DNA of 33,694 nt from contig JADGHP010000006.1 of assembly GCA_019683855.1 (NCBI GenBank), positions 1-33,694 on the forward strand. Direction: 5' to 3'. Positions within the stretch are counted from its first letter, which is position 1, and every line of letters begins with the position of its first letter. Positions 22,222-30,196 of the stretch are shown here, piece after piece. The position numbers and the translations under genes were made by a program. Origin of the DNA: Thermoleophilia bacterium (GTDB lineage Bacteria > Actinomycetota > Thermoleophilia > Gaiellales > Gaiellaceae). The notes below the pieces were generated by a model. The model was not told where the DNA came from. It saw only the letters and a program-made list of their open reading frames with translations, and searched no databases.

Positions 22222-23411
22222 GCCGCCTCGCTCGCGGGGGCCGTGGCTCGCTCCCGTGTCGCCGCGTCGATCTCCTCCCGGAGCGCCGAGAGCGCCTCGA
22301 TCACGCGGCGCGTGAGCATCGCCCAGGTCGCCGCGACATCCCCGAACGGGTAATCGATCCCGAGCCTCTTCGCCGCTGCCACGGCGCGGGGAGCGGCGTC
22401 GGCGTGCTGGCCCGCGTCGCGGAGCGCAATCGCGTCTTCGAGCACCGCGATCGCGTCCTTCACGCGATCGCGGCCCTCCTCTCCCACGGTTTCGAGGGCG
22501 ACCTCGGCCAGCGTCGCGAGCGAGCGGTCGCGTCCCGGGCGACCACGGCCTCTCCTCCCGCGAACGGCGCGAGCGCGTGTCTCGGCACTGCGGAGGATCT
22601 CCGCGAGCGCGCTCAGCCGCGCGCCGAGCTCGTCGGTCGTGTTGGGCGGATACGCGAGCTTCGCGACACGCTCGGCGCTCGGGTAGCTGAAGAGCCCCTT
22701 CTTGTCGTGCGCGAGCCGCCAGATCGCATCCAGGTAGTCCAGCGCGCCGACGAGGTCGAGCGGCGAGGGAGTCGAGGGCGCAACCGGTACGTGCGGGACC
22801 GCCGTGAGCTCCTCGAGTGTCTCGACGTAGCCGTCGATGTCGTCGATGCCCGCGTACGCGCGCGCCTCCCGCGGCACCGAGATCGTCTCCCAGGTGGCTC
22901 CGGCCCGTTCGAGTCCGGCGAAGAACGGCTCCCTCGCGAGCGCCGTCGGGAACCAGCCCGGCCAGCAAGAGCGCTGGGCAATCCGCTCACGCCCCGCAAG
23001 ACCCTCGACCAGAGCGCGAGTCATGGACGCCGTCCGCGGTCTCTGCGGCGAGAGCGGCGCCGACTCCCACCTCTGCGCCATGATCTCGAGCATGGCCACC
23101 ACGAACTCCGCGAATTTCGCGAGCCACGCGCTTCGCGACATGCCGAGCAGGGTGAGCCCGACCTCATCCTCTGGCCTCGGCGACCTGCCGCTCTCCAGCC
23201 CCCTCCACCACACGGCGCCGTAGTTCCATCGCCCCGCGCGGGGGAAGCTCGCGAGGATCTCGCCCGCCCGCCGTCCGTTCCGCTCGAGCATCCCCTCGAC
23301 GTAGTCGAAGATCGGCCACTTCGCCTGCTCCTCCCCATCGGCGAATGCTTCGGCGACGCAGTCCACGAGCGCCTTCTGGTCGTCGGTCAGCGGCACGAGG
23401 AGGCTTGCCAT
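22206..23411 (-). CDS. Hypothetical protein of unknown function, 401 residues
   Basis: I do not recognise a family. The N-terminus (PLTDDQKALVDCVAEAF, then KWPIFDYVEGMLERNG) looks like a compact helical, possibly winged-helix-type domain. A middle part has Trp-rich NYGAVWWRGLESG and SAWLAKFAEFVVAMLEIMAQ, and a strongly basic linker (RGRRGRGRPGRDRS, near residue 300) precedes a helical C-terminal region (about 310-395). No signal peptide or membrane helix is evident, so it is cytoplasmic and the basic linker might touch nucleic acid. The ATG at 23411 is supported by TACCCT (23419-23424) 7 bases upstream, a leaderless pattern; upstream extension gives poor sequence. It stands alone near remnants of mobile genes. 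Confidence 0.7.
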   Translation of the reverse strand: MASLLVPLTDDQKALVDCVAEAFADGEEQAKWPIFDYVEGMLERNGRRAGEILASFPRAGRWNYGAVWWRGLESGRSPRPEDEVGLTLLGMSRSAWLAKFAEFVVAMLEIMAQRWESAPLSPQRPRTASMTRALVEGLAGRERIAQRSCWPGWFPTALAREPFFAGLERAGATWETISVPREARAYAGIDDIDGYVETLEELTAVPHVPVAPSTPSPLDLVGALDYLDAIWRLAHDKKGLFSYPSAERVAKLAYPPNTTDELGARLSALAEILRSAETRARAVRGRRGRGRPGRDRSLATLAEVALETVGEEGRDRVKDAIAVLEDAIALRDAGQHADAAPRAVAAAKRLGIDYPFGDVAATWAMLTRRVIEALSALREEIDAATRERATAPASEAAQQQV

Positions 23412-23481
23412 CACGGCCAGGGTAGGAGCCGTGGCGGACGACGGCGAGCTCTCGCCCGGCTTCCGAGCCGGCCCGTCCCGC

Positions 23482-23913
23482 CTACAGCACAACCGAGCCG
23501 GGGTCGGTCTCCGGCGCCGGCGGCTCGTCCTCGGCGAGGCGCCGCTGCACCACGGCGCGCGAGAGGACGCCGACGAGCCGTCCCCCCGACTCGACCACGG
23601 GGACGCGCTCCAGGTCGCGCTCCTCGAGGAACCGGAAGGCGGCCTCCAGCTCGAGACCCGCGTCGAGCGTGTGGTACGGCGGCTCGGCCACGTCGCGCAG
23701 CAGCACCGTCTTCGGATCGAGGCCCGCCGCGACCACCTCGCGCACGAGCGTCTTGCGCGTCACGACGCCGAGCAGGCGGCCGTCGTCCTCGGTGACGAAG
23801 ATGGCCCGCACCTGCGGGTCGGCGAGGAAGCGGCCGGCCTGCTGCGCGCTCTCGCCGGCGCCGAGCGTCGTCGGCTCCGGCACCATCGCGTCGCGGACGG
23901 TCTGCGCGCTCAC
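23482..23913 (-). CDS. CBS-domain pair protein
   Basis: 143 residues made of two CBS motifs in tandem (about residues 5-60 and 70-130): TVRDAMVPEPTTLGAGESAQQ with RAIFVTEDDGRLLGVVTRK, and DVAEPPYHTLDAGLELEAAF with VPVVESGGRLVGVLSR. Such pairs bind adenine nucleotides and act as energy sensors. The GTG at 23913 lies six bases after the glutamate dehydrogenase stop, so the two genes are probably one transcript and the CBS protein may modulate the dehydrogenase or respond to the same energy signal; this link is inference. Confidence 0.88.
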   Translation of the reverse strand: MSAQTVRDAMVPEPTTLGAGESAQQAGRFLADPQVRAIFVTEDDGRLLGVVTRKTLVREVVAAGLDPKTVLLRDVAEPPYHTLDAGLELEAAFRFLEERDLERVPVVESGGRLVGVLSRAVVQRRLAEDEPPAPETDPGSVVL

Positions 23914-23919
23914 GAGCGG

Positions 23920-25206
23920 CTACGGGTAGAGGCCGCGGGCCTCGAGCGCGGCCGCGACCTCGCGGATCGCCGCCACGAGCGCCGCCTGGCGGAGGGTGAG
24001 CCCCTTCTCGGCGGCGACCGCGTAGACCCGGTCGAAGGCGTCGGACATCTTGTCGGCGAGCCGGGCACGGATCTCCTCCCGGCCCCAGAACAGGCGACCG
24101 AGGTCCTGCACCCACTCGAAGTAGGAGACGGTGACGCCGCCCGCGTTGGCGAGGATGTCGGGGACCACGGGGATGCCGCGCTCGGCGAGGATCGCGTCCG
24201 CCTCGATCGTGGTCGGGCCGTTCGCGCCCTCGACGACGAGGGAGGCGCGTACCTTGTCGGCGTTCGCCCCGGTGAGCTGGTCCTCGCGCGCGGCGAGCAC
24301 GAGCACGTCGCACGGAAGCTCGAGCAGCTCCTCGTTCGTGATCCGCTCGCCGCGGTCGTAGCCCTCGAGCGAGCCGTGCTCGGTCGCGTGGGCGTGCAGG
24401 TCCGGCACGTCGAGGCCACCCTCGTCGTAGACGCCGCCCGACACGTCGGAGACGGCGACGACGACCGCGCCCTTCTCGTGCAGCTCCGAGGCAGCCACCC
24501 CGCCGACGTTGCCGAACCCCTGGACGACGCAGCGCCGGCCCGCCAGCCCGCGTCCGAGCCGCGCGCACGCCCGCTCGGCGACCATGACCACGCCCGCGCC
24601 AGTCGCCTCCCGGCGGAAGACGGAGCCGCCGATCGAGATCGGCTTGCCGGTGACGATCTCCGGCACCGCGTGGCCCTTCTGCATCGAGTACGTGTCCATC
24701 ATCCAGGCCATCGTCTGCTCGTTCGTCGCCATGTCGGGCGCGGGGATGTCGGTCTGCGGGCCGATCTCCCGGACGAGCTCCGAGGTGAAGCGGCGCGTCA
24801 GGCGCTCGAGCTCGCGCGGCGAGAGGGCGCGCGGGTCGCAGCGGACGCCGCCCTTGGCGCCGCCGTAGGGGAGCCGCAGCAGCGCGCACTTCCACGTCAT
24901 CCAGGTCGCGAGCGCGGCGCACTCCCCGAGCGAGACCTCCGGGTCGTAGCGGACGCCGCCCTTCGTCGGCCCGAGCACCGTCGAGTGCTGGACGCGGTAG
25001 CCGGGGAAGATCTCGACCGAGCCGTCGTCTCGACGCAGGGGCACGGCGACGATCACCGCGCGCTCGGGGAAGCCGAGCCGCTCCACCACCATCGGCGAGA
25101 CGTCCGCGTGCGGCACCGCCTGCTCGAACTGGGCCCTTGCCATCAGGAAGAGCGGCGTATCCCACTCGAGTCCCCGCTCGAGCGGCGATGCCTCGAGGCT
25201 GGCCAC
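23920..25206 (-). CDS. gdhA: Glutamate dehydrogenase (Glu/Leu/Phe/Val dehydrogenase family)
   Basis: 428 residues, the hexameric ~45 kDa type. It interconverts glutamate and 2-oxoglutarate plus ammonia. Substrate and catalytic segments are GPTKGGVRYDPEVS, LPYGGAKGGV (catalytic Lys) and DIPAPDMATNEQTMAW; the nucleotide-binding Rossmann motif is VQGFGNVGG (about residue 215); VVEGANGPTT follows. These match glutamate rather than branched-chain dehydrogenases, although specificity is not certain. The GTG at 25206 has TACACT (25214-25219) seven bases upstream, implying a leaderless mRNA. Two GGTGACC direct repeats 10 bases apart lie just above (25233-25249) and may be a regulator site. Confidence 0.92.
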   Translation of the reverse strand: MASLEASPLERGLEWDTPLFLMARAQFEQAVPHADVSPMVVERLGFPERAVIVAVPLRRDDGSVEIFPGYRVQHSTVLGPTKGGVRYDPEVSLGECAALATWMTWKCALLRLPYGGAKGGVRCDPRALSPRELERLTRRFTSELVREIGPQTDIPAPDMATNEQTMAWMMDTYSMQKGHAVPEIVTGKPISIGGSVFRREATGAGVVMVAERACARLGRGLAGRRCVVQGFGNVGGVAASELHEKGAVVVAVSDVSGGVYDEGGLDVPDLHAHATEHGSLEGYDRGERITNEELLELPCDVLVLAAREDQLTGANADKVRASLVVEGANGPTTIEADAILAERGIPVVPDILANAGGVTVSYFEWVQDLGRLFWGREEIRARLADKMSDAFDRVYAVAAEKGLTLRQAALVAAIREVAAALEARGLYP

Positions 25207-25259
25207 GGCGCGGAGTGTACGGGACTGGACCGCTGGTCACCTCCGGTCACCGGGCGCCA
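25207..25259 (-). promoter_or_regulatory. Glutamate dehydrogenase promoter region
   Basis: TACACT at 25214-25219 is 7 bases from the GTG. Above it, GGTGACC-gga-GGTGACC (minus strand, 25233-25249) forms a direct repeat with 10-base period that overlaps the expected -35 position. This is a candidate operator for nitrogen or energy control; the regulator is unknown. Confidence 0.4.
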
Positions 25260-25335
25260 CCTCGGGTATGGCGTGGCGTGGCGTGGTGGCGACGCCACGC
25301 CACGTGGCGACGCCACGCCACCACGGCGTGGCGCC
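25260..25335. repeat. Palindromic tandem repeat built on GTGGCG/CGCCAC
   Basis: An 18-mer, GTGGCGACGCCACGCCAC, occurs twice in tandem (25286-25303 and 25304-25321), flanked by GGCGTGGCGT on the left and CACGGCGTGGCGCC on the right. The tract folds in several alternative hairpins because each unit is nearly self-complementary. It separates the glutamate dehydrogenase promoter from a broken transporter fragment. Confidence 0.8.
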
Positions 25336-25349
25336 CCCTTCGAGGCCCG

Positions 25350-25534
25350 TCAGCGCGCGCGAGCGCGACGAGGAAGGCAAGGATCCCGAAGAGCCCGATC
25401 GCGACCTGGAAGAGCAGCTGCGGCCGTACAGGTCGCCGAGCTTCCCGTACAGCGGCGTCGAGATCGTCGAGGCGAGGATGTTCGCGGTCACGACCCAGGC
25501 GAGATGGCCGAGCCCGCCGAGGTCGGTGCCCCGC
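25350..25534 (-). pseudogene. Fragment of a DHA2-type MFS transporter
   Basis: Minus strand: DLGGLGHLAWVVTANILAST, then ISTPLYGKLGDLYGR, the first-to-second helix and motif A of a 14-helix exporter. The frame breaks near 25420 and resumes one frame over as QLLFQVAIGLFGILAFLVAL. There is no start, and the rest of the gene is missing on both sides. It is therefore the remnant of a deleted gene, adjoining the palindromic tandem repeat. It is not a copy of the intact exporter at 15268-16689, whose matching stretch differs. Confidence 0.75.
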
Positions 25535-25546
25535 CGCGGCGTTCGG

Positions 25547-25759
25547 CTACTTGCGCGCGAGGATGCTCAGAGCGACCGTGAGGAGCACGCTGAGCAGGAT
25601 CGAGAGCCCGAGCGGCGAGTAGAAGACGACATTCCCGCGCCGGATGACGACGTCGCCGGGCAGCCGGTGGAGCCCGAGCCGCGACAAGACGAGCAGCGCC
25701 GCCCCGACCGCCGCGATCACGAGCCCGAGCCCGAGCAGGAGCTTCCCGATCGTCTCCAC
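25547..25759 (-). CDS. DUF2905 family small membrane protein
   Basis: 70 residues with two transmembrane helices. The family pattern is clear: IGKLLLGLGLVIAAVGAALL, then LGLHRLPGDVVIRRGN, then VVFYSPLGLSILLSVLL. Function is unknown. The GTG at 25759 starts just before the conserved IGKLL and has GGAGGA 8-13 bases upstream; TACCAT at 25781-25786 could be the -10 element. The gene ends next to the transporter fragment and lies downstream of tRNA-Leu in the same direction. Confidence 0.85.
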   Translation of the reverse strand: METIGKLLLGLGLVIAAVGAALLVLSRLGLHRLPGDVVIRRGNVVFYSPLGLSILLSVLLTVALSILARK

Positions 25760-25870
25760 CGCGTCTCCTCCGCGACCGGATGGTACGGGAGCGCGGCGTC
25801 CCCTGCGCCGCCGGCGAGAAGCGCAGCGACCCGACGCCGCCTGACCGCGAGGCGGGCGACGCGGGGACCA

Positions 25871-25955
25871 TGCCGGGAGCGGGACTCGAACCCGCACGGC
25901 CCGCAGGCCACCCGATTTTAAGTCGGGCGCGTCTGACCAGTTCCGCCATCCCGGC
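25871..25955 (-). tRNA. tRNA-Leu (UAA)
   Basis: 85 bases, class II with a long variable arm (TGGCCTGCGGGCCG). Acceptor stem GCCGGGA/TCCCGGC, D-arm with GGAACTGGTCAGAC, anticodon loop CTTAAAA (UAA) on stem CCCGA/TCGGG, T-arm GCGGGTTCGAGTCCCGC, discriminator A. CCA is not encoded. TACGCT at 25962-25967 may be its -10 element, inside a CGGGCGC/GCGCCCG inverted repeat. Confidence 0.95.
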
Positions 25956-26025
25956 GGGCGCAGCGTAGCGCCCGCTCCGGGCTCGTACCCGTCCCGCGTC
26001 GCCCTCCGCGGCTAGGGTTACGCCC

Positions 26026-26604
26026 GTGACGCACGACGTGATCGTCGCGCTCGCCGCGCTCGGCGTCGCTGGGCAGGCGCTCGCCGCGCTCCTCGTCCTC
26101 GTCGGCGTCGCCGCGGTCGCGGGCGTGCGCGGCCCGCTGCGGGCGATCCGCTCCGCGCTCTGGGGCTACGAGCTGTGGGCCGCGTTCGTCGTCGCCGCGC
26201 TCGCCACGGGCGGCAGCCTCTTCTTCTCGGAGATCGCGCGCTTCGTGCCCTGCGAGCTCTGCTGGTTCCAGCGGATCTGCATGTATCCGCTCTCGCTGCT
26301 GCTGCTCTTCCTCGCCTTCCGCGGCGAGTACGGGATGGCGCGCTACCTGATCCCGTTCCCGGTCGTCGGCGCGGGGGTCTCGATCTACCACCTGCTGGTC
26401 GAGAACAAGGTCGTCGGCCAGACGGCGCAGTGCCTCGCCTCCGCGCCCGGCGGCTGCGCAACGAAGTGGATCGACGAGTTCGGCTACGTGACGATCCCGA
26501 CGCTCGCGCTCACCGGGTTCGCGCTCCTTATCGGACTCCTGGCCTTCGCCTCCGTCGGGGAGACCGGCGAGCCGGCTACGCTTCGCGCGGATGCCGAGCG
26601 GTAA
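26026..26604 (+). CDS. DsbB/BdbC-like disulfide bond oxidase
   Basis: 192 residues with about five hydrophobic segments. The membrane redox centre is CELC (Cys76, Cys79) in VPCELCWFQRICMYPL, the DsbB signature, and a second loop pair is Cys136 and Cys144 (QCLASAPGGC). In the family this protein passes electrons from a DsbA-type thiol oxidase to quinone. It overlaps the next gene, a DsbA-like protein, by 14 bases, which strongly supports the pairing. The GTG at 26026 is preceded by TAGGGT (26012-26017) at 8 bases, suggesting a leaderless message. Confidence 0.88.
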   Translation: MTHDVIVALAALGVAGQALAALLVLVGVAAVAGVRGPLRAIRSALWGYELWAAFVVAALATGGSLFFSEIARFVPCELCWFQRICMYPLSLLLLFLAFRGEYGMARYLIPFPVVGAGVSIYHLLVENKVVGQTAQCLASAPGGCATKWIDEFGYVTIPTLALTGFALLIGLLAFASVGETGEPATLRADAER

Positions 26605-27439
26605 GCGGAGCAAGCTCAGGCGGCGCGAGGGAGCGGGATCCGTCGCGCTCAAGACGCCGCCGCCCGTGCGCTCGAAGGGCCTCGAGCCGAGGCGGGCGCG
26701 CCAGGCGTCGCCGCGCGCGCTCGCGATCGGCGGCGGGGTGCTCGCGCTGATCGCGATCGGGATCGCGCTCGCCGTCGTGCTCGGCAGCGGAAGCAGCTCC
26801 TCGGGCATCCCGAAGGGGACGCCGACGATCGGGACGCTGGACGGCGCGCTCCCCGGGGCTGAGGAGGTCGAGCGCCTCTACAAGGGCGTCCCGCAGCACG
26901 GGTTGACGCTCGGCTCGGCCTCCGCGCCCGTCCGGATGGTCATGTTCATCGACCTCCAGTGCCCGATCTGCCGGGACTTCGAGGTCAGCAACATGCAGAC
27001 GATCGTCGACACGTACGTGCGGACGGGCAAGGTGCGGATCGACCTCGAGCCATGGGCGTTCATCGGCGACGACTCGTTCCGCGGCCGCCTCGCGCTCATC
27101 GCCGCCTCGTTCCAGAACAAGGCGTTCAACTTCGGCAGCGTGCTCTACGACAACCAGGGGCCGGAAAACAGCGGCTGGCTGACCGACGGCATGATCGCGC
27201 AAATCGCCGCGAGCGTCCCCGGGCTGAACGTCAAGCGGGTGTTCGACGAGCGAAGCTCGGCGAGGGCGAAGAGCATCGCGAGGGCCGTCGACGCGCTCGC
27301 CGCGGCGGACAACGTGACCGGCACGCCGACCGTGCTCGTCGGCAAGGCCGGCGAGAAGCCGAAGAACGTCACCGCTCCGGGCGCCGCCCCCACGCTCCAC
27401 GACGTCGAGACGGCGATCCAGGCCGCACTCGGCTCCTGA
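26591..27439 (+). CDS. Membrane-anchored DsbA/BdbD-like thioredoxin-fold protein
   Basis: 282 residues. A basic cytoplasmic tail (1-42), one membrane helix (about 43-65), then an extracytoplasmic thioredoxin fold of the DsbA type with active site CPIC (Cys124, Cys127) in VMFIDLQCPICRDFE, and the cis-Pro loop in TGTPTVLVG. It is expected to oxidise thiols of exported proteins, recycled by the upstream DsbB-like protein. The ATG at 26591 overlaps the upstream gene. A Rho-independent terminator follows the stop by 3 bases. Confidence 0.88.
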   Translation: MPSGKRSKLRRREGAGSVALKTPPPVRSKGLEPRRARQASPRALAIGGGVLALIAIGIALAVVLGSGSSSSGIPKGTPTIGTLDGALPGAEEVERLYKGVPQHGLTLGSASAPVRMVMFIDLQCPICRDFEVSNMQTIVDTYVRTGKVRIDLEPWAFIGDDSFRGRLALIAASFQNKAFNFGSVLYDNQGPENSGWLTDGMIAQIAASVPGLNVKRVFDERSSARAKSIARAVDALAAADNVTGTPTVLVGKAGEKPKNVTAPGAAPTLHDVETAIQAALGS

Positions 27440-27442
27440 AAT

Positions 27443-27463
27443 CTCGCAAATAGCGAGCTTTTT
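27443..27463 (+). terminator. Rho-independent terminator after the dsbB-dsbA-like pair
   Basis: CTCGC-aaata-GCGAG followed by CTTTTT. The T-tract ends five bases before a TTGACC promoter-like box, so it cleanly separates the operon from the next transcription unit. Confidence 0.8.
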
Positions 27464-27467
27464 CGGC

Positions 27468-27497
27468 TTGACCGACGCCGCCGCGACGGCGTACGCT
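27468..27497 (+). promoter_or_regulatory. Candidate sigma70-type promoter of a short RNA or the rmuC leader
   Basis: TTGACC (27468-27473) and TACGCT (27492-27497) are separated by 18 bases. The predicted start falls around 27503-27505, exactly at the 5' arm of the following hairpin. It is the clearest two-box promoter in the window. Confidence 0.55.
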
Positions 27498-27503
27498 CTG
27501 CGC

Positions 27504-27566
27504 GCTGGCTCCGATGGACTCACGGGTTCGTCGGAGCCGGCTTTTTTGTCGGAGCCGGCTTCTTTT
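27504..27566 (+). ncRNA. Candidate short RNA or attenuator with duplicated terminator arm
   Basis: GCTGGCTCCGA (27504-27514) pairs with TCGGAGCCGGC (27531-27541; one G-T pair) across a 16-base loop and is followed by TTTTTT, forming an intrinsic terminator. The 3' arm is repeated at 27549-27559, again followed by TTCTTTT, so two alternative terminators share one 5' arm. Transcribed from the promoter at 27468 it would give an RNA of about 44 or 63 bases. An ATG inside it (27514) is in frame with rmuC but encodes an Arg/Cys-rich sequence that does not look like part of RmuC. Confidence 0.5.
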
Positions 27567-27615
27567 GTGCGCGCGTCGGATGCCGTCCGATCGCGGGTCT
27601 ACCGTTCGTCGGCCG

Positions 27616-28866
27616 ATGATCCCCGCGCTCGCCCTCCTGCTCGGTCTCGCCGTCGGCGCCCTCGCCGCCTGGGCGCTCGTCCGCTCACGCTACGCCGCGG
27701 AGCTCGAGCGGGAGCGCGCCGCCGCCGGCGAGAAGCTCGCGCTGCTCGAGGAGGCGCGCGAGTCGTTCGCGACCACGATGAAGGCGCTCGCCGCCGACGC
27801 GCTCGCGACGAGCAACCGCTCGTTCCTCGACCTCGCGCGCTCCCAGCTCGAGCAGCTCCAGCAGCGCACGACCCAGGAGCTCGAGCAGCGCAAGCAGGCG
27901 GTGGAACACCTCGTTGCGCCGATCCGCGAGTCGCTCCAGAAGGTCGACGGCAAGCTCCAGCAGCTCGAGGTGGAGCGGGCGCGCGCGTACTCGGAGCTGA
28001 CCGTCCAGGTGCGCCAGCTCGCGGAGACGCAGAAGGAGCTGCGCGCCGAGACCGGGAACCTCGTGACCGCCCTGCGCTCGCCGGTCGTGCGCGGCCGCTG
28101 GGGCGAGATGCAGCTGCGCCGCGTCGTCGAGATGGCGGGGATGCTCGCCCACTGCGACTTCGTCGAGCAGACGACCGTGGGCGCCGACGGCGCCCGGCTC
28201 CGGCCCGACCTCGTCGTCAAGCTCCCCGGCGGCAAGCAGGTCGTCGTCGACGCGAAGGCGCCGCTGCAGGCGTACCTCGAGGCGCTCGAGGCGACCGACG
28301 AGGACGTCCGCCGCGCCCGCCTCGTCGACCACGCGCGCCAAATCCGCGAGCACATCGCGAAGCTCTCGGCGAAGAGCTACTGGAGCCAGTTCGACCAGAC
28401 GCCCGAGTTCGTCGTCCTCTTCATCCCGGGCGAGACGTTCTTCTCGGCGGCGCTCGAGCACGACCCGACCCTGATCGAGGAGGGCGTCAACCAGCAGGTG
28501 ATCCTCGCGACGCCGACGACGCTGATCGCGCTCCTGCGCGCGGTCGCCTACGGCTGGCGGCAGGAGACGATCGCCGAGTCCGCCAGGGCGATCAGCGAGC
28601 TCGGCCGCGAGCTCTACACGCGGCTCGCCACCTTGACCGAGCACTTCGCGAAGGTCGGCCGCGGCCTCGACAGCGCCGTCCGCTCCTACAACGAGGCCGT
28701 CGGCTCGCTCGAGACGCGCGTGCTCCCGAGCGCCCGCAAGTTCCGCGACCACGGCGTCTCCCCGACCGCCGAGCTCGCCCGGCTCGACGGGGTGGAGCGC
28801 AGCGTCCGCCCGGTGACCGCGCCCGAGCTGCCGGCCGCGCCGGCGGCGAAGGCGGACGCGGCTTAG
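27616..28866 (+). CDS. rmuC: RmuC-domain DNA recombination protein
   Basis: 416 residues. An N-terminal membrane helix (residues 2-20), a long coiled coil (about 25-150, rich in Glu/Gln/Leu/Ala) and then the RmuC nuclease-like domain: [58 protein letters not shown] and [20 protein letters not shown]. RmuC limits DNA rearrangement at inverted repeats in E. coli; the fold resembles PD-(D/E)XK nucleases. The ATG at 27616 puts the membrane helix at the very start. The gene follows the duplicated-arm terminator region, so its expression may be attenuated. It converges on the eRF1-like gene. Confidence 0.9.
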   Translation: MIPALALLLGLAVGALAAWALVRSRYAAELERERAAAGEKLALLEEARESFATTMKALAADALATSNRSFLDLARSQLEQLQQRTTQELEQRKQAVEHLVAPIRESLQKVDGKLQQLEVERARAYSELTVQVRQLAETQKELRAETGNLVTALRSPVVRGRWGEMQLRRVVEMAGMLAHCDFVEQTTVGADGARLRPDLVVKLPGGKQVVVDAKAPLQAYLEALEATDEDVRRARLVDHARQIREHIAKLSAKSYWSQFDQTPEFVVLFIPGETFFSAALEHDPTLIEEGVNQQVILATPTTLIALLRAVAYGWRQETIAESARAISELGRELYTRLATLTEHFAKVGRGLDSAVRSYNEAVGSLETRVLPSARKFRDHGVSPTAELARLDGVERSVRPVTAPELPAAPAAKADAA

Positions 28867-28932
28867 GGTCCACGCGACCGCGGCAGATAGCCGCCACGCG
28901 AGCTCACGCGCGACCGCGGGACGGCCAGTCGC

Positions 28933-30075
28933 TCAGAAACGAAGCATGGCAGCGACGCCGCCGACCGGCTCGAGGTCGCGCCGACCCGCGATCACGCGCA
29001 CGGTCCCGCCGTGGCGGAGGGTCTCGTGGACGACGACGTCGAGCCCCGCGGAGCAGCGGTCCGTCGCCGTCCCGTCGAGCGGGCAGGCGCCGTCGGAGGC
29101 CTGGGCGCGCCCGCACTCCGGGCAACGGTACACGGGCCGGTCGGAGCCCTCCTGGACGAGCAACAGCTCGATCCGCCCATCCGCGGCCGCCTCGAGGGTC
29201 TGCTCCCAGCCGAACGTCGCGCGGCCGTCTCGCGCCGCCTCCTCCCGCCAGCGCGCGAGCACCTCCTCGTCGCGGCCCGCGCGCCACCGCCCGAGAAGCG
29301 GCTGCGCCGCCTCGAGCAGCTGCGGCGCGTCGGCGTGCGCCTCCGCCGCCGCCCAGCCGACCACGCGCGAGCGCGTCTCCCCGGCGAGGAGCTCCTCGAG
29401 CTCGGGCCGCGCCTCCTCGGGCCCCACGAGCACGATCGGGACGCCGCGCAGCCTGCCGGCGCACGCGTCGAGAGCCGCGGCCACCTCGGCAAGGTGCTTG
29501 GCGACGATCGACTCGATGTGCCGTTCGAAGCGGGCCTGCGACCAGCCGCCCTGGTCGTGCTGGCCCGGCACCTCCGCCGTCCGGTCGGCCACCGGGACGA
29601 GACGACCGCCGCGCAGCCGGTAGACGTCCGCCCGCTCGCGGCCCACGTAGGCGACGATCGCCCCCTCTGGACGATCGGCGAGCCGGACGAGCGGCGCGAC
29701 GCAGAGCTCGCGGTCGATGCGAGCCGCGTCCTCGACCGGCTCCGGGAGCGGCAGCGGCCGCCACAGGCCGTCGAGCCCGGCGACGAAGATCGCCAGGCCG
29801 CGCGCCCCGCCGCGGTCGAACTCACCCTCAAGCCAGGAGCGCAACCGCTCCAGATCCGCCTTCAGCGCTCCGCGCGTCTCCCGGGGGAGCGCCGTGCGCC
29901 GCTCGTGGAGCTGCCGCTCGGCGTCGGCGAGCAGGGACCGCATCCGCGCCTGGGCGTCGACGGCCGTGGGCACGTCGCTCGGGTCGAGGCTCAGGTAGAG
30001 GCTGATCGCGCAGCCCTTGGAGGCACGGAAGGAGGCCAGCTCGCGCACGACCTCCCAGGTGACGGTCTCGGCCAC
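28933..30075 (-). CDS. Bacterial eRF1-like (baeRF-type) protein with C-terminal zinc-ribbon-like segment
   Basis: 380 residues. The start region [21 protein letters not shown] and the central [21 protein letters not shown] match bacterial homologues of archaeo-eukaryotic release factor 1, in which the GGQ loop is replaced by a related G-rich loop. The final part has [18 protein letters not shown], likely metal-binding, near residues 325-345. Such proteins are thought to act on stalled or hibernating ribosomes, but function here is inferred. The GTG at 30075 is chosen because residues before it are Arg-rich and unlike the family; GGGAG lies about 12 bases upstream and TAGAAT (30105-30110) may be the -10 element. 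It is divergent from trxB. Confidence 0.8.
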   Translation of the reverse strand: MAETVTWEVVRELASFRASKGCAISLYLSLDPSDVPTAVDAQARMRSLLADAERQLHERRTALPRETRGALKADLERLRSWLEGEFDRGGARGLAIFVAGLDGLWRPLPLPEPVEDAARIDRELCVAPLVRLADRPEGAIVAYVGRERADVYRLRGGRLVPVADRTAEVPGQHDQGGWSQARFERHIESIVAKHLAEVAAALDACAGRLRGVPIVLVGPEEARPELEELLAGETRSRVVGWAAAEAHADAPQLLEAAQPLLGRWRAGRDEEVLARWREEAARDGRATFGWEQTLEAAADGRIELLLVQEGSDRPVYRCPECGRAQASDGACPLDGTATDRCSAGLDVVVHETLRHGGTVRVIAGRRDLEPVGGVAAMLRF

Positions 30076-30131
30076 GTGCGTTCGCGTCTCCCCCGCGACC
30101 CGCGATTCTAGTCCTGCGCGGGACGGGTCTC

Positions 30132-30158
30132 GGGAACGTCCTTCCGGGCGCTCCCGTT
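30132..30158 (+). promoter_or_regulatory. SigR-like promoter of trxB
   Basis: GGGAAC (30132-30137), 18 bases, GTT (30156-30158), close to the GGAAT-N18-GTT consensus of actinobacterial thiol-stress sigma factor SigR, whose classical targets include trxB. The predicted start would leave a 5' leader of about 30 bases with AAGGAAGGA as ribosome site. Confidence 0.5.
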
Positions 30159-30196
30159 TAATGGTGATAGGACAGCTTCTTCGAGGAAGGAAGGAC

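Noticed and set aside
25260-25335. CRISPR-like repeat array
   Set aside because: The units are directly tandem without spacers and palindromic among themselves; no cas genes are nearby.
28867-28932. Repeated CGCGACCGCGG in the rmuC-eRF1 convergent gap
   Set aside because: Two short GC-rich copies of 11 bases are expected by chance at this base composition.
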